In this document: piece after piece, positions 1 through 5,164 of the stretch | How the letters are laid out: each line of letters begins with the position of its first letter | Numbering within the stretch: the first letter of the stretch is position 1 | Origin: JBFJVZ01 sp041623895 | Lineage (GTDB): Bacteria > Planctomycetota > Planctomycetia > Pirellulales > Pirellulaceae | Direction of reading: 5' to 3' | Assembly (NCBI GenBank): GCA_041623895.1 | Contig: JBFJVZ010000427.1 | Location: 1-6,309, forward strand | Length of the DNA: 6,309 nt | Translations under genes and position numbers: made by a program | The notes under the pieces: model-generated | What the model saw: the letters and a program-made list of their open reading frames with translations, nothing else | The model's database searches: none | Told to the model about the DNA's origin: nothing

Positions 1-84
1 CGAATTCTCCGAATTCGATTGGGGAAGGGAGATCCGACTCGGAGAGTCGGACGACACGCGATCGAATTCCAAGTCGTCGAATTC
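1..84. repeat. Four CGAATTC heptamers
   Basis: CGAATTC occurs at 1-7, 10-16, 63-69 and 78-84. The last two copies share an extra 5' T (TCGAATTC at 62-69 and 77-84). Four copies of a 7-mer in 84 bp is far above chance. GAATTC is itself palindromic, so each copy could be a protein-binding half or full site. They may also simply be codon repeats in a gene that enters from the left, where frame 1 reads them as R-I or E-F. No function can be assigned. Confidence 0.5.
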
Positions 85-117
85 AATGAAACGGCTGGAT
101 CCTGCAAACCCCTGTAG
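1..117 (+). CDS. Possible 3' end of an upstream gene (partial, uncertain)
   Basis: Frame 1 is open from the window edge to a TAG at 115-117, giving a 38-residue tail that includes the stretch RHAIEFQVVEFNETAG, which reads like ordinary protein. No family is recognisable. The call is weak because frame 2 is also open, to a TAG at 152-154, and the stretch is too short for codon statistics. The CGAATTC repeats and a perfect hairpin lie inside it, which could equally mean it is non-coding. The terminator at 255-280 would fit an upstream gene on this strand ending nearby. Confidence 0.22.
   Translation, partial: RILRIRLGKGDPTRRVGRHAIEFQVVEFNETAGSCKPL
33..51. repeat. Perfect 8-bp inverted repeat (hairpin)
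   Basis: TCCGACTC at 33-40 and GAGTCGGA at 44-51 are perfect reverse complements separated by GGA, so the RNA of either strand could fold into an 8-bp, GC-rich stem with a three-base loop. No T-run follows on either strand, so it is not a standard rho-independent terminator. It lies between the two pairs of CGAATTC repeats. Confidence 0.55.
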
Positions 118-477
118 TGTCCAACATCTGCGTTGTCAGGATGTTAATCTGTAGATCGCGGACATGTCACGGGCGGGCACGCGAACCCTGACGCTGGGCA
201 ACCGTGTCGATGCAGTCAAGGAATTGGCCACCGGAGTGTCCATCCGCGAACCTGAAAAATGCCGTTCCTCGGCGTTTTTTAGATTCCAAACACAGCGGTC
301 GTTTCGACGTACACCAGGATTTGCATCAAGAATCTTGCGATTCGATTAATATGTTTTAGCTGACAAAAAGAACCCGAACGTTTTACGAGTGTTGTTTTTC
401 TGCGCCGGCCTGATACCGCTCCTGCGACTGCCGACTGCCGTTACTTCACTCTGACCAATGCAAGGATTCACGCAGAT
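118..477. other. Non-coding leader region upstream of the HNH gene
   Basis: About 360 bp without a convincing gene. A 61-codon frame at 164-349 runs straight through the terminator hairpin at 255-280 and has low-complexity basic composition, so I treat it as spurious. The region holds that terminator, an A/T-richer stretch around 335-400 where the HNH promoter probably lies, and a short tandem CGACTGC duplication at 425-438. CTGACA at 360-365 resembles a -35 box, but no good -10 box follows at 16-18 bp, so no promoter is called. Confidence 0.5.
255..280 (+). terminator. Rho-independent terminator
   Basis: The stem is AAAAATGCCG (255-264) pairing with CGGCGTTTTT (270-279) around the loop TTCCT. 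Four GC pairs and one T-G wobble sit at its top, and a six-T run (275-280) follows. The geometry is textbook for + strand transcripts, and the A-run makes it potentially active on the minus strand too. It lies 138 bp past the nearest candidate upstream stop codon and 198 bp before the HNH start, so it probably insulates the HNH gene from upstream transcription. Confidence 0.7.
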
Positions 478-1083
478 ATGTCTCAAATATTGCTGACCAG
501 CAACGTATTGGTGCTGAACCGATTCTACATGCCGATTCGTGTGATCAACTTGCGACGCGCGTTGACGCTGCTGTATCGACAGTGCGCGGATGTCATCAAC
601 AACGAAGAAGGACGCTTTGCCACGTACGACTTTGACAGTTGGTGCGAGCTGAGCCAGTTGACCTCGATGGAGAAACAGCCTGGCGAGGATTACATTCGCG
701 CGGTTGGTTTCGAGTTGCAAGTCCCGCGGGTTGTACGGCTGACGCGATTCGATCGGATGCCGGTGCAGACGGTGCGATTTAACCGCAAGAACCTGTTTGC
801 ACGTGATGATCACCGTTGCCAGTACTGTGGTACGGAGCAACCGCCCCACAAGTTGAGTTTGGACCACGTTGTCCCGCGTTCGCATGGCGGACCGACGACG
901 TGGGAAAATATTGTGGCTTGTTGTTTTCGATGCAACAGTCGCAAAGGCGGCCGCACCCCAAAGCAGGCAAGCATGAAGCTGCTGAAGCATCCGGCGAAGC
1001 CGCGGTTCATGCCGTTGCTGACGCAGAGTGTGGACGATCCGCGCTACGAATGTTGGAAGACGTTCCTGCCGGCCGCCGGCTAA
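478..1083 (+). CDS. HNH endonuclease-family protein, 201 aa
   Basis: A small nuclease-fold protein with two parts. The N-terminal portion (about residues 5-100, containing VLNRFYMPIRVINLRRALTL) matches the domain that precedes HNH in a widespread orphan bacterial family. The C-terminal portion (about 105-165) is a zinc-bearing HNH/beta-beta-alpha-metal fold. CQYC (114-117) and C149-F-R-C152 form the four-cysteine zinc site, D129-H130 in LDHVVPRSHGG is the metal/general-base pair, N144 is the central Asn, and N153 stands where the last His or Asn of the motif falls. The catalytic set looks intact, so metal-dependent DNA cleavage or nicking is possible, but the physiological role of this family is not established. 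No methyltransferase, recombinase or phage gene lies beside it, so it is not an obvious restriction or homing enzyme. The ATG is supported by AAGGA (462-466) 11 bases upstream. A strong terminator follows 52 bp after the stop. Confidence 0.9.
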   Translation: MSQILLTSNVLVLNRFYMPIRVINLRRALTLLYRQCADVINNEEGRFATYDFDSWCELSQLTSMEKQPGEDYIRAVGFELQVPRVVRLTRFDRMPVQTVRFNRKNLFARDDHRCQYCGTEQPPHKLSLDHVVPRSHGGPTTWENIVACCFRCNSRKGGRTPKQASMKLLKHPAKPRFMPLLTQSVDDPRYECWKTFLPAAG

Positions 1084-1134
1084 CTAAGTCGCGGAAGGTG
1101 CATCACTCCGCATTCCACCGTCTGCTCCCGCAAC

Positions 1135-1177
1135 AAAAAAGCCCGCCGAGCATCTCGCTTGGCGGGCTTTGTTTTTT
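1135..1177. terminator. Bidirectional rho-independent terminator
   Basis: GCCCGCCGAGC (1141-1151) pairs with GCTTGGCGGGC (1157-1167) around the loop ATCTC, with one G-T wobble. The stem is extended by AAA/TTT and flanked by an A-run (1135-1140) on the left and a six-T run (1172-1177) on the right. It therefore works as a terminator read from either side. It sits between the convergent HNH (+) and ferredoxin (-) genes, 20-50 bp from both stop codons, and is expected to end both transcripts. Confidence 0.93.
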
Positions 1178-1197
1178 ACTGAGCGTCTTCAGCAAGA

Positions 1198-1476
1198 CTA
1201 TTGATCAGCCAGCGGCTCTTTCTTTTCGGTGATCACGTCACATTCTTCGGCCTTGGTGGCGTTCAACTCGATGTAGCTCTTCCACTCCTCCGGCAGATTG
1301 TCTTCGTGGTAAATCGCTTCCACCGGACATTCCGGAACGCAGGCTTCGCAGTCGATGCATTCCTCGGGGTGGATGTACAACATCAGTTCACCTTCGTAGA
1401 AGCACTCCACTGGGCAAACAACGACGCAGTCGGTGTATTTGCAACCCGAGCAAGGCTCAGCCACAACGTGAGTCAT
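1198..1476 (-). CDS. fdxA: 7Fe ferredoxin ([3Fe-4S][4Fe-4S]), 92 aa
   Basis: A soluble cytoplasmic low-potential electron carrier of the Azotobacter ferredoxin I (FdxA) type. The cysteine pattern is diagnostic. C9, C17 and C50 would hold the 3Fe-4S cluster. C21, C40, C43 and C46 would hold the 4Fe-4S cluster, with the C40-I-D-C43-E-A-C46 and C50-P segment typical of the family. Extra cysteines at 12 and 25 are also usual in this family. The KYTDC, CPVECFYEG, IHPEECIDC and ITEKK blocks match the family almost residue for residue. At 92 residues it is slightly shorter than the roughly 106 of Azotobacter FdI, ending soon after ITEKKEPLADQ. The ATG is fixed by GAAAGG (1484-1489 on the complement) seven bases upstream. 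The neighbours do not reveal its redox partner, and it appears to be a monocistronic unit. Confidence 0.96.
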   Translation of the reverse strand: MTHVVAEPCSGCKYTDCVVVCPVECFYEGELMLYIHPEECIDCEACVPECPVEAIYHEDNLPEEWKSYIELNATKAEECDVITEKKEPLADQ

Positions 1477-1483
1477 AATTCAA

Positions 1484-1489
1484 CCTTTC
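1484..1489 (-). promoter_or_regulatory. Ribosome binding site of the ferredoxin gene
   Basis: The minus strand reads GAAAGG seven bases before the ATG at 1476-1474. It is one of the few clear Shine-Dalgarno-like sites in the window and confirms the start. Confidence 0.7.
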
Positions 1490-1555
1490 ATTGAAATGAG
1501 AGCGAGGGTGGTTTTCCGTCGAACCCCCGATTTGTCACCTAAATTTATCGTCCCC

Positions 1556-1571
1556 GCAGCCGATCGGCTGC
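1556..1571. promoter_or_regulatory. 16-bp perfect palindrome, candidate operator
   Basis: GCAGCCGATCGGCTGC equals its own reverse complement with no spacer. It lies 80 bp upstream of the ferredoxin start and 195 bp upstream of the methyltransferase start, a suitable place for a dimeric repressor or activator site. No T-run follows, so it is not a terminator. The regulator is unknown. Confidence 0.4.
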
Positions 1572-1586
1572 ACTCCAATACAGCTC

Positions 1587-1615
1587 ATTGTGGCGAATCC
1601 GGTTGATTGTGGCGA
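1587..1615 (+). repeat. Direct repeat of ATTGTGGCGA, 19-bp period
   Basis: ATTGTGGCGA occurs at 1587-1596 and again at 1606-1615, just right of the 16-bp palindrome. Two 10-bp copies spaced by about two helical turns could be tandem protein-binding sites or a small local duplication. Confidence 0.45.
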
Positions 1616-1765
1616 CTGGGTCAAAGAATCGGGTGCAGAATTTTGGCCAAGAATTGGTCGGGGACAGTTTTAGCCGAGATAAACCGACAGCTGGGCATTT
1701 TGTCAGGCTCGCGAATCGGTCATCCTGTGTGATTCGACAAATCGCACTCCGACGCTGCAGCATCC

Positions 1766-2965
1766 GTGACGTTCGCCGACCAACCGATCCCGCTACGGCT
1801 CAAGCCGTCGCGGCAGTTTCCGTTTCTCGCCCGCCATCCCTGGGTGCACGCCCACGCCATGGCCGAAGATGGCCGCGAATTGCCGTGCGGACAAGTTGTC
1901 GATCTGCTGGACCATGACGGCAATTGGATCGCGCGCGGTGTCATCAATCCAGCCAGCCGCTTGCGCGTCCGCTTATACGGATTTGATTCCGGTCTATCGA
2001 TTGAAGCAGGATTGTGGCGGCAGCGGATCGATGCGGCCATCGCGCGTCGCCGACTTGCCGACGACTTTCATCCGCAAGCCGCGGAACGACTCGTGTTCAG
2101 TGAGTCGGACTTGATCAGCGGTTTGATCGTCGATCGGTATGCCGATTGTCTGGGCGTGCAATTCACCTTCGGCGGTCTGCTGCGATGGCGCGAGCAAATC
2201 CTGGAGCACCTCAAGTCGTGCTTGGATGTTCGTTCGGTGATGGTACGAATTGATGAACAGACGGCGAAGTACGAGTCGATTGACGCCGAACACAGCTGGT
2301 ATCAGGGAGCCGCTACGGAAGAACCGGTGGCATACCGGTCCAACGGCTTGGTGCTGTCGGTTGATTTGCAAAGCGGTCAAAAGACGGGCGGCTATTTGGA
2401 TCAGCGAGTCAACCACGCAGTTGCTGCTCGCTACTTGATTGGACGCAAGGTGCTGGATGTTTGTTGCTATACCGGGGGCTTCGGACTGGTGGCGGCCAAA
2501 CAAGGCGCAGCATCCGTGATCGGCATCGACAGCAGCCAAACCGCAATCGACGAAGCCGCCAGAGCGGCGCAGCGAAATGGATTGAGCAACGTTTCGTTTG
2601 CAAAGGAAGACTGCTTTGACGCGTTGAAGCGGTTGGGTAAATCGGGCGAAGCCTTCGATGCCATCGTGCTGGATCCACCCCGCTTTGCCGGCTCCCGTCA
2701 TCAAATCGATTCGGCGCTGCGCGCTTATCGGCGGCTGAATTCGTTGGCGGTCGATTTACTTCCCGCTGGTGGTATGCTGGTCACCTGCAGTTGCTCCGGC
2801 CGGGTCAGTCGCGGCGAGTTCGTGGCGATGCTTGCGGATGTGGCGCGGCGTCGACGTCGCGATCTGGTGCTGCTGGAGAATCGAGGTCCTGCCCCGGATC
2901 ATCCCGTTTCCGTCTCCTGCCCCGAAACGGATTACTTAAAGTGTCTGATCACGCAAGTTTGTTAG
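1766..2965 (+). CDS. rlmI: RlmI-type 23S rRNA (cytosine-C5) methyltransferase, 399 aa
   Basis: A SAM-dependent methyltransferase of the RlmI/COG1092 family, whose E. coli member makes m5C1962 in 23S rRNA. Length fits (E. coli RlmI is about 396 aa). An N-terminal PUA-like RNA-binding domain covers about 8-75, with RHPWV at 23-27. A linker domain follows with LISGLIVDRYAD (116-127). KTGGYLDQR (206-214) precedes the Rossmann methyltransferase domain. SAM motif I is DVCCYTGGFG (231-240), the acidic residue after strand 2 is D255, motif IV is DPPRF (303-307) and the cysteine-bearing motif TCSCS is 340-344. The C-terminal DHPVSVSCPETDYLKCLI is also typical. The start is GTG: the frame is closed by TGA at 1730-1732, no other start codon lies between, and the next ATG (codon 32) would cut off RHPWV. 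No Shine-Dalgarno site is visible. Exact target cytosine is inferred from the family. Confidence 0.9.
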   Translation: MTFADQPIPLRLKPSRQFPFLARHPWVHAHAMAEDGRELPCGQVVDLLDHDGNWIARGVINPASRLRVRLYGFDSGLSIEAGLWRQRIDAAIARRRLADDFHPQAAERLVFSESDLISGLIVDRYADCLGVQFTFGGLLRWREQILEHLKSCLDVRSVMVRIDEQTAKYESIDAEHSWYQGAATEEPVAYRSNGLVLSVDLQSGQKTGGYLDQRVNHAVAARYLIGRKVLDVCCYTGGFGLVAAKQGAASVIGIDSSQTAIDEAARAAQRNGLSNVSFAKEDCFDALKRLGKSGEAFDAIVLDPPRFAGSRHQIDSALRAYRRLNSLAVDLLPAGGMLVTCSCSGRVSRGEFVAMLADVARRRRRDLVLLENRGPAPDHPVSVSCPETDYLKCLITQVC

Positions 2966-2978
2966 CGGATCGGATCGA

Positions 2979-3020
2979 CGCTGGCCGGACCCCGCTGGCC
3001 TGACCGCGCTGGCCTGACGC
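2979..3020 (+). repeat. Three tandem 14-bp repeats
   Basis: Units start at 2979, 2993 and 3007 with an exact 14-bp period. Each begins CGCTGGCC, followed by GGACCC, TGACCG and TGACGC respectively. They begin 14 bp after the methyltransferase stop codon. The array is short and looks like a minisatellite or slippage product. No stem-loop or T-run makes it a terminator. Confidence 0.75.
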
Positions 3021-3357
3021 TCATTGACCTGCTTCCGCCCTGGGCATTTCCGCCACCTCAAGGGGCAGTTCGGATGCTGATGACGCTGGGGCACGAAGCC
3101 TGCGTTGATCCTAAGAAACCTGCCTCGCAGCCCCTGAACGCGGTCGCAGGGCGGGATGTCTGCATCAAAAAACGATCACGGCACGATTTTTCGAGTCCCA
3201 TCCGTCCTTCGATCCCGCGGACTTTCCGGCTCACGGCAAGTCGCAATTCGACAGCAAACTTAGCGAGAGGCTCGCGGTGGTAGCCGAATTGCGAGGCCCA
3301 ATCAGCAACAAAAGGGGGGGTCGCGTTTTGCTTAGCGACGCCGAGGCGATTGGCGTC

Positions 3358-3363
3358 TATACT
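3358..3363 (+). promoter_or_regulatory. Candidate -10 box for the FHA gene
   Basis: TATACT differs from the sigma-70 consensus TATAAT at one position and would place transcription start near 3370, about 42 bases before the chosen ATG. The -35 region at the right spacing (about 3335-3340, GCGACG) is poor, so this is only suggestive. It does argue against translation beginning at the upstream GTG (3277). Confidence 0.33.
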
Positions 3364-3401
3364 TATCGGTACACGAATCCTCATCCTATGATCTCTCGTC
3401 C

Positions 3402-3405
3402 GGAG
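3402..3405 (+). promoter_or_regulatory. Ribosome binding site that sets the FHA gene start
   Basis: GGAG ends six bases before the ATG at 3412. The alternative ATG at 3388 has no purine-rich site in front of it, which favours 3412. Confidence 0.6.
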
Positions 3406-3411
3406 TTGCCC

Positions 3412-4077
3412 ATGTCGGGCGGCATTACGCTCAAAATCCTCCATGGAGCCGACCGCGGCAAGGTTTACACCGAGCTGGAACCACCGCTGACCGTGGGCCG
3501 CGAGGAAGGAAACGATATCCAGCTGAATGACGAGCGCGTTAGCCGTTGTCACTTTAAATTGCAGCGAGACAACGACCGATTGGTACTCACGGATTTGGAC
3601 AGTACCAACGGCACGAAAGTCAACGGCGTGGAGTGCCAATTGAAAATCCTGCGTCACGGGGACCTGATCTCGGTCGGTCGCAGTTTGATGTTGGTCGGCT
3701 CGGAATCCGAAATCGCTGCGCGCTTGGCTGCCTTGGGTACTGACAATCCGACCGTGAGCCGCGAAATGTCCAGTAGTGAGAGCTCGATTGCTGTCGAATT
3801 GAACCATGAACCGAAGTCACCTTATCCGATTGAGATGATTCGGGTTCAGGAGGTTCCCTCGATCCCGGATGACTTAAGTCCGGGTCAGAAGGCTCAGTTG
3901 TGTGAGATCTTGGATTACCTGCAGATGCGGCTGCACAAGCTGATCGAGTCTTCGCGGACTGACGAGGCGAATCAGGAAGTGATCTTGAAGATGTCGGCTT
4001 GGCAACGCCTGTTGGATACACAGATGCGGCTGGCCTCGATGACGCGTCAGATTGCCGATCCCGACTGGCCGAATTAG
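3412..4077 (+). CDS. FHA-domain protein with helical C-terminal region, 221 aa
   Basis: The N-terminal half (about 5-97) is a forkhead-associated domain, a module that binds phosphothreonine peptides. Its signature is complete: VGR (28-30), SRCHF (44-48, with the conserved S, R and H), and DSTNGTKVNG (63-72, with the key N66-G67). The C-terminal half (about 155-215) looks alpha-helical and amphipathic and matches no family I recognise, although it is too short for an enzyme. There is no signal peptide or membrane segment, so the protein is probably a cytoplasmic adaptor in Ser/Thr kinase signalling. No kinase, phosphatase or secretion gene adjoins it. The start at 3412 begins just before the first FHA strand and has a GGAG site. 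In-frame starts at 3388 and 3277 (GTG) would add 8 or 45 residues without domain support. It converges on the recombinase gene, 24 bp apart. Confidence 0.9.
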   Translation: MSGGITLKILHGADRGKVYTELEPPLTVGREEGNDIQLNDERVSRCHFKLQRDNDRLVLTDLDSTNGTKVNGVECQLKILRHGDLISVGRSLMLVGSESEIAARLAALGTDNPTVSREMSSSESSIAVELNHEPKSPYPIEMIRVQEVPSIPDDLSPGQKAQLCEILDYLQMRLHKLIESSRTDEANQEVILKMSAWQRLLDTQMRLASMTRQIADPDWPN

Positions 4078-4090
4078 GTGTTTTGACACC
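4077..4090. terminator. Weak hairpin between convergent genes
   Basis: GGTGT (4077-4081) pairs with ACACC (4086-4090) around TTTG, starting on the last base of the FHA stop codon. It is the only inverted repeat in the 24-bp gap between the FHA and recombinase genes. It has only five pairs and no T-run on either strand, so terminator activity is doubtful. Confidence 0.25.
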
Positions 4091-4101
4091 GCCTCTCAAA
4101 G

Positions 4102-5055
4102 TCAGGCTCTTGGGTGGAACTGTTGGTGCACTTTCTTGAGCCGTGAATGTTCCACGTGCGTGTAGATTTGCGTCGTCTGAATACTTGCGTGGCCGAGCAT
4201 CTCTTGGACTTGCCGCAGATCGGCGCCACCGGCCAGCAGGTGCGTGGCGAAGCTGTGCCGCAGACTGTGGGGGCTGATCGAATCATCGATGCCGGCCCTG
4301 CGGGCGTAGTGTTTGACCAGACGCCACAATTGGATTCGGTCCAGTGGACGACCACTGCGTGAGAGGAACAACTCTTCGGGAGGATCAGGATTTTTCGCTG
4401 CCAACTCGCCTCGCAATTGCTCGACATACAGCTCGATAGCGGCGATCGCCTGCTGCCCGATGGGGACCAGGCGTTGTTTCCCACCCTTTCCTTCACAGCG
4501 GAGGTGATCTTCGCTCAGCGACAAATCTCGCATTCTCAGGTGGCACACTTCCGAGGCTCGGCAACCGGTCGCGTACAGCACTTCCAGCATTGCCTTGTCA
4601 CGTTGCCAAAAGGAATCGGACTTGCGGGGCGCCGACAGGAAGGCATCGACTTGTCGCGTCGTCAGGACTCCTGGCACGCGTTGCCACATCTTTTGCGTGG
4701 CAATCAGTTCGGCCGGATTCTCGCTGACGATGCCTTCCAATTGCAGGTATTTGAAGAACATTCGCACGGCCACGACGCAGCGAGCGATCGAGGGCGGAGC
4801 CAAGCCGGATTCGTGAAGGGTGCCAACAAAATCAGAGACGTCGCTGACGGTCAGCCGACTCAATTTCCGCTTTCCCAGCCAAGCGACGAAGCGTTTCATA
4901 TCGCGGCCATAGGCGGCGATTGTGTTGGCTGCCAAGTGACATTCGCCGGACAGATAATCCAGATACTCGTCGCAAATCGTCTTCGTCAGTCGCCCCGACT
5001 TGGGTGCCGGCCCCGACTTTTGCAGCAATTGAAGCTTGGTTGGACGTTTCGCCAC
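4102..5055 (-). CDS. xerD: Tyrosine recombinase XerD, 317 aa
   Basis: A site-specific recombinase that, in the known system, acts with XerC at dif to resolve chromosome dimers during division. The N-terminal SAM-like core-binding domain spans about 23-110 (NTIAAYGRDMKRFVAWL). The C-terminal catalytic domain spans about 128-317. All catalytic residues are visible: R166 (ATGCRASE), K190 (GKGGK), H263 and R266 (SPHSLRHSFATHLL), H289 (LGHAS) and nucleophile Y298 (TTQIYTHV). The ending HQQFHPRA closely matches E. coli XerD rather than XerC, hence the name, though an organism with one Xer could use it for both roles. A basic 22-residue extension precedes the usual N-terminus. The start is GTG, the first start codon in a long open frame, with no Shine-Dalgarno site. 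The next in-frame ATG (codon 53) would remove core-domain sequence. No integrase neighbours, attachment sites or phage genes suggest a mobile element. Confidence 0.93.
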   Translation of the reverse strand: MAKRPTKLQLLQKSGPAPKSGRLTKTICDEYLDYLSGECHLAANTIAAYGRDMKRFVAWLGKRKLSRLTVSDVSDFVGTLHESGLAPPSIARCVVAVRMFFKYLQLEGIVSENPAELIATQKMWQRVPGVLTTRQVDAFLSAPRKSDSFWQRDKAMLEVLYATGCRASEVCHLRMRDLSLSEDHLRCEGKGGKQRLVPIGQQAIAAIELYVEQLRGELAAKNPDPPEELFLSRSGRPLDRIQLWRLVKHYARRAGIDDSISPHSLRHSFATHLLAGGADLRQVQEMLGHASIQTTQIYTHVEHSRLKKVHQQFHPRA

Positions 5056-5164
5056 GGCGGATAACTGTTCTGGTCTTGAGTGGACTTCACCTTTATCTTG
5101 TTTCGGCGGCGCAAGGCCGAATTGGCCAGTGAATCGGTAAGTTACTCCACAGACAGCGATTGCA
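5056..5164. promoter_or_regulatory. Divergent promoter region of xerD and galE
   Basis: The 109-bp gap must contain the promoters of both divergent genes. The clearest signal is an imperfectly spaced inverted repeat, TTCGGC (5102-5107) and GCCGAA (5116-5121), with an eight-base gap, which could be an operator. I see no good -35/-10 pair on either strand, and no Shine-Dalgarno site before either start. Confidence 0.4.

Larger units (their letters stand above)
1477..1765. other. Divergent intergenic region between ferredoxin and methyltransferase genes
   Basis: This 289-bp gap must carry the promoters of two divergent genes. A 72-codon minus frame (1545-1763) and the start of a 109-codon plus frame (from 1588) lack any recognisable protein character and are dismissed. 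The left half is A/T-richer around 1530-1550 (TAAATTTATCG), the likeliest place for a ferredoxin promoter. A 16-bp palindrome at 1556-1571 and a 10-bp direct repeat at 1587-1615 are the notable signals. I could not identify a convincing -35/-10 pair for either gene. Confidence 0.5.
2966..3411. other. 446-bp intergenic region before the FHA gene
   Basis: No convincing gene is seen. It begins with three tandem 14-bp units (2979-3020). It contains a small perfect hairpin GCGAG-AGG-CTCGC at 3263-3275, a run of seven G at 3314-3320, and a TATACT -10-like box at 3358-3363. A 249-codon minus-strand frame spans 3058-3807, but more than half of it is antisense to the well-supported FHA gene and it shows no family motif. 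The FHA frame itself is open upstream to a GTG at 3277, but those 45 codons do not belong to an FHA domain. Confidence 0.5.

Noticed and set aside
164..349. 61-codon plus-strand frame upstream of the HNH gene
   Set aside because: It runs through the rho-independent terminator at 255-280 and has a biased, Arg/Ser-rich sequence with no Shine-Dalgarno site.
346..990. 214-codon minus-strand open frame antisense to the HNH gene
   Set aside because: It lies mostly opposite a gene with clear HNH motifs, has no recognisable domain, and such long antisense frames are common at this GC content.
478..1083. HNH protein as part of a restriction, retron or other defence cassette
   Set aside because: No methyltransferase for DNA, reverse transcriptase, helicase or effector gene is adjacent. 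The nearby methyltransferase is an RlmI-type rRNA enzyme.
1994..2704. 236-codon minus-strand open frame antisense to rlmI
   Set aside because: It is fully inside a well-supported methyltransferase gene and has no family features.
3277..3411. N-terminal extension of the FHA protein from GTG 3277
   Set aside because: GAGAGG at 3265-3270 gives a plausible ribosome site, but it is part of a small hairpin. The extra 45 residues are not FHA sequence, a -10-like box lies inside them, and the ATG at 3412 has its own GGAG site.
3058..3807. 249-codon minus-strand open frame spanning the pre-FHA gap
   Set aside because: More than half is antisense to the FHA domain. The remainder (3058-3411) shows no domain, signal peptide or good start, so it is better read as non-coding.
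4102..5055. Tyrosine recombinase as the integrase of a mobile element
   Set aside because: The C-terminal sequence is of the housekeeping XerD type. No tRNA, direct-repeat attachment sites, excisionase or cargo genes flank it.
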